Positions 6,614 through 6,657 of a DNA stretch of 6,657 nucleotides are shown piece after piece. Origin of the DNA: Prolixibacteraceae bacterium (GTDB lineage Bacteria > Bacteroidota > Bacteroidia > Bacteroidales > Prolixibacteraceae); the NCBI GenBank assembly GCA_018399395.1, contig JAGYOI010000074.1, forward strand, positions 1 through 6,657, read 5' to 3'. Below the pieces are notes generated by a model. The model ran no database searches. It was given only the letters and a program-made list of their open reading frames with translations, and had not been told where the DNA came from. The position numbers and the translations under genes are program-made. Each line of letters opens with the position of its first letter. Position 1 is the stretch's first letter.

Positions 6614-6657
6614 TTAATAATGTTCTTCGATATACTTTAATGCTGCACGAATTTCGA
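6614..6657 (-). CDS. C-terminal tail of an upstream gene, possibly DUF433-like (5' part beyond window)
   Basis: Reading the minus strand from the window edge gives E-I-R-A-A-L-K-Y-I-E-E-H-Y and a TAA stop at 6614-6616. The I-R-A-A-L-x-Y pattern close to a stop resembles the end of DUF433-family proteins, small DNA-binding-like proteins often found as antitoxin components. Fourteen codons are too few for a firm call; the other two minus frames here also lack a convincing alternative. If real, the gene ends about 111 bases before the phosphatase start and is on the same strand. Function is not claimed. Confidence 0.35.
   Translation of the reverse strand, partial: EIRAALKYIEEHY

Noticed and set aside
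1..6657. CRISPR array, tRNA/rRNA genes, insertion sequence or phage genes
   Set aside because: No direct-repeat/spacer pattern, no structural RNA signature, and no transposase or integrase motif was seen; the DNA is almost fully occupied by five ordinary genes.

Overview
The window looks like a chromosomal stretch from a Bacteroidota bacterium, probably a Bacteroidales/Marinilabiliales-type lineage. The basis is moderate GC, A/T-rich leaders without Shine-Dalgarno sequences, ATG starts and TAA stops throughout, and the protein families present. The assignment rests on style and families, not on a marker gene. All supported genes lie on the minus strand, so the transcription order runs from high to low coordinates.

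Layout in transcription order: (1) 6614-6657, the last 14 codons of an upstream gene, weakly resembling the end of a DUF433-type protein. (2) 6503-6613, an AT-rich intergenic gap holding an inverted repeat and no convincing promoter match. (3) 4562-6502, a membrane receptor phosphatase (TM, dCache sensor, TM, HAMP, coiled coil, PP2C/SpoIIE). (4) 4151-4558, an RsbW-like anti-sigma-factor kinase. (5) 3820-4146, a STAS anti-sigma-factor antagonist. (6) 2074-3780, a CstA-family transporter. (7) 1-2025, the first 675 residues of a membrane-anchored protein with tandem ABC_sub_bind (PF04392-type) domains; it runs off the window edge just as a third domain copy begins. No stretch over 300 bases lacks a gene.

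Genes 3-5 are separated by only 3 and 4 bases and form a complete partner-switching module: an extracytoplasmic signal would set the PP2C phosphatase activity, which dephosphorylates the STAS protein, which sequesters the kinase. cstA follows after 39 bases and the substrate-binding protein after 48 bases, with no visible terminator, so one five-gene transcript is plausible. No sigma factor, ABC permease or ABC ATPase is in the window, so the output of the switch and the partner of the binding protein are unknown. The most interesting points are the tandem (at least 2, probably 3 or more) binding-domain protein with an uncleaved-looking anchor, and the coupling of a partner switch to a CstA carrier and this binding protein. 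Each family is known; the combination is what merits a check.
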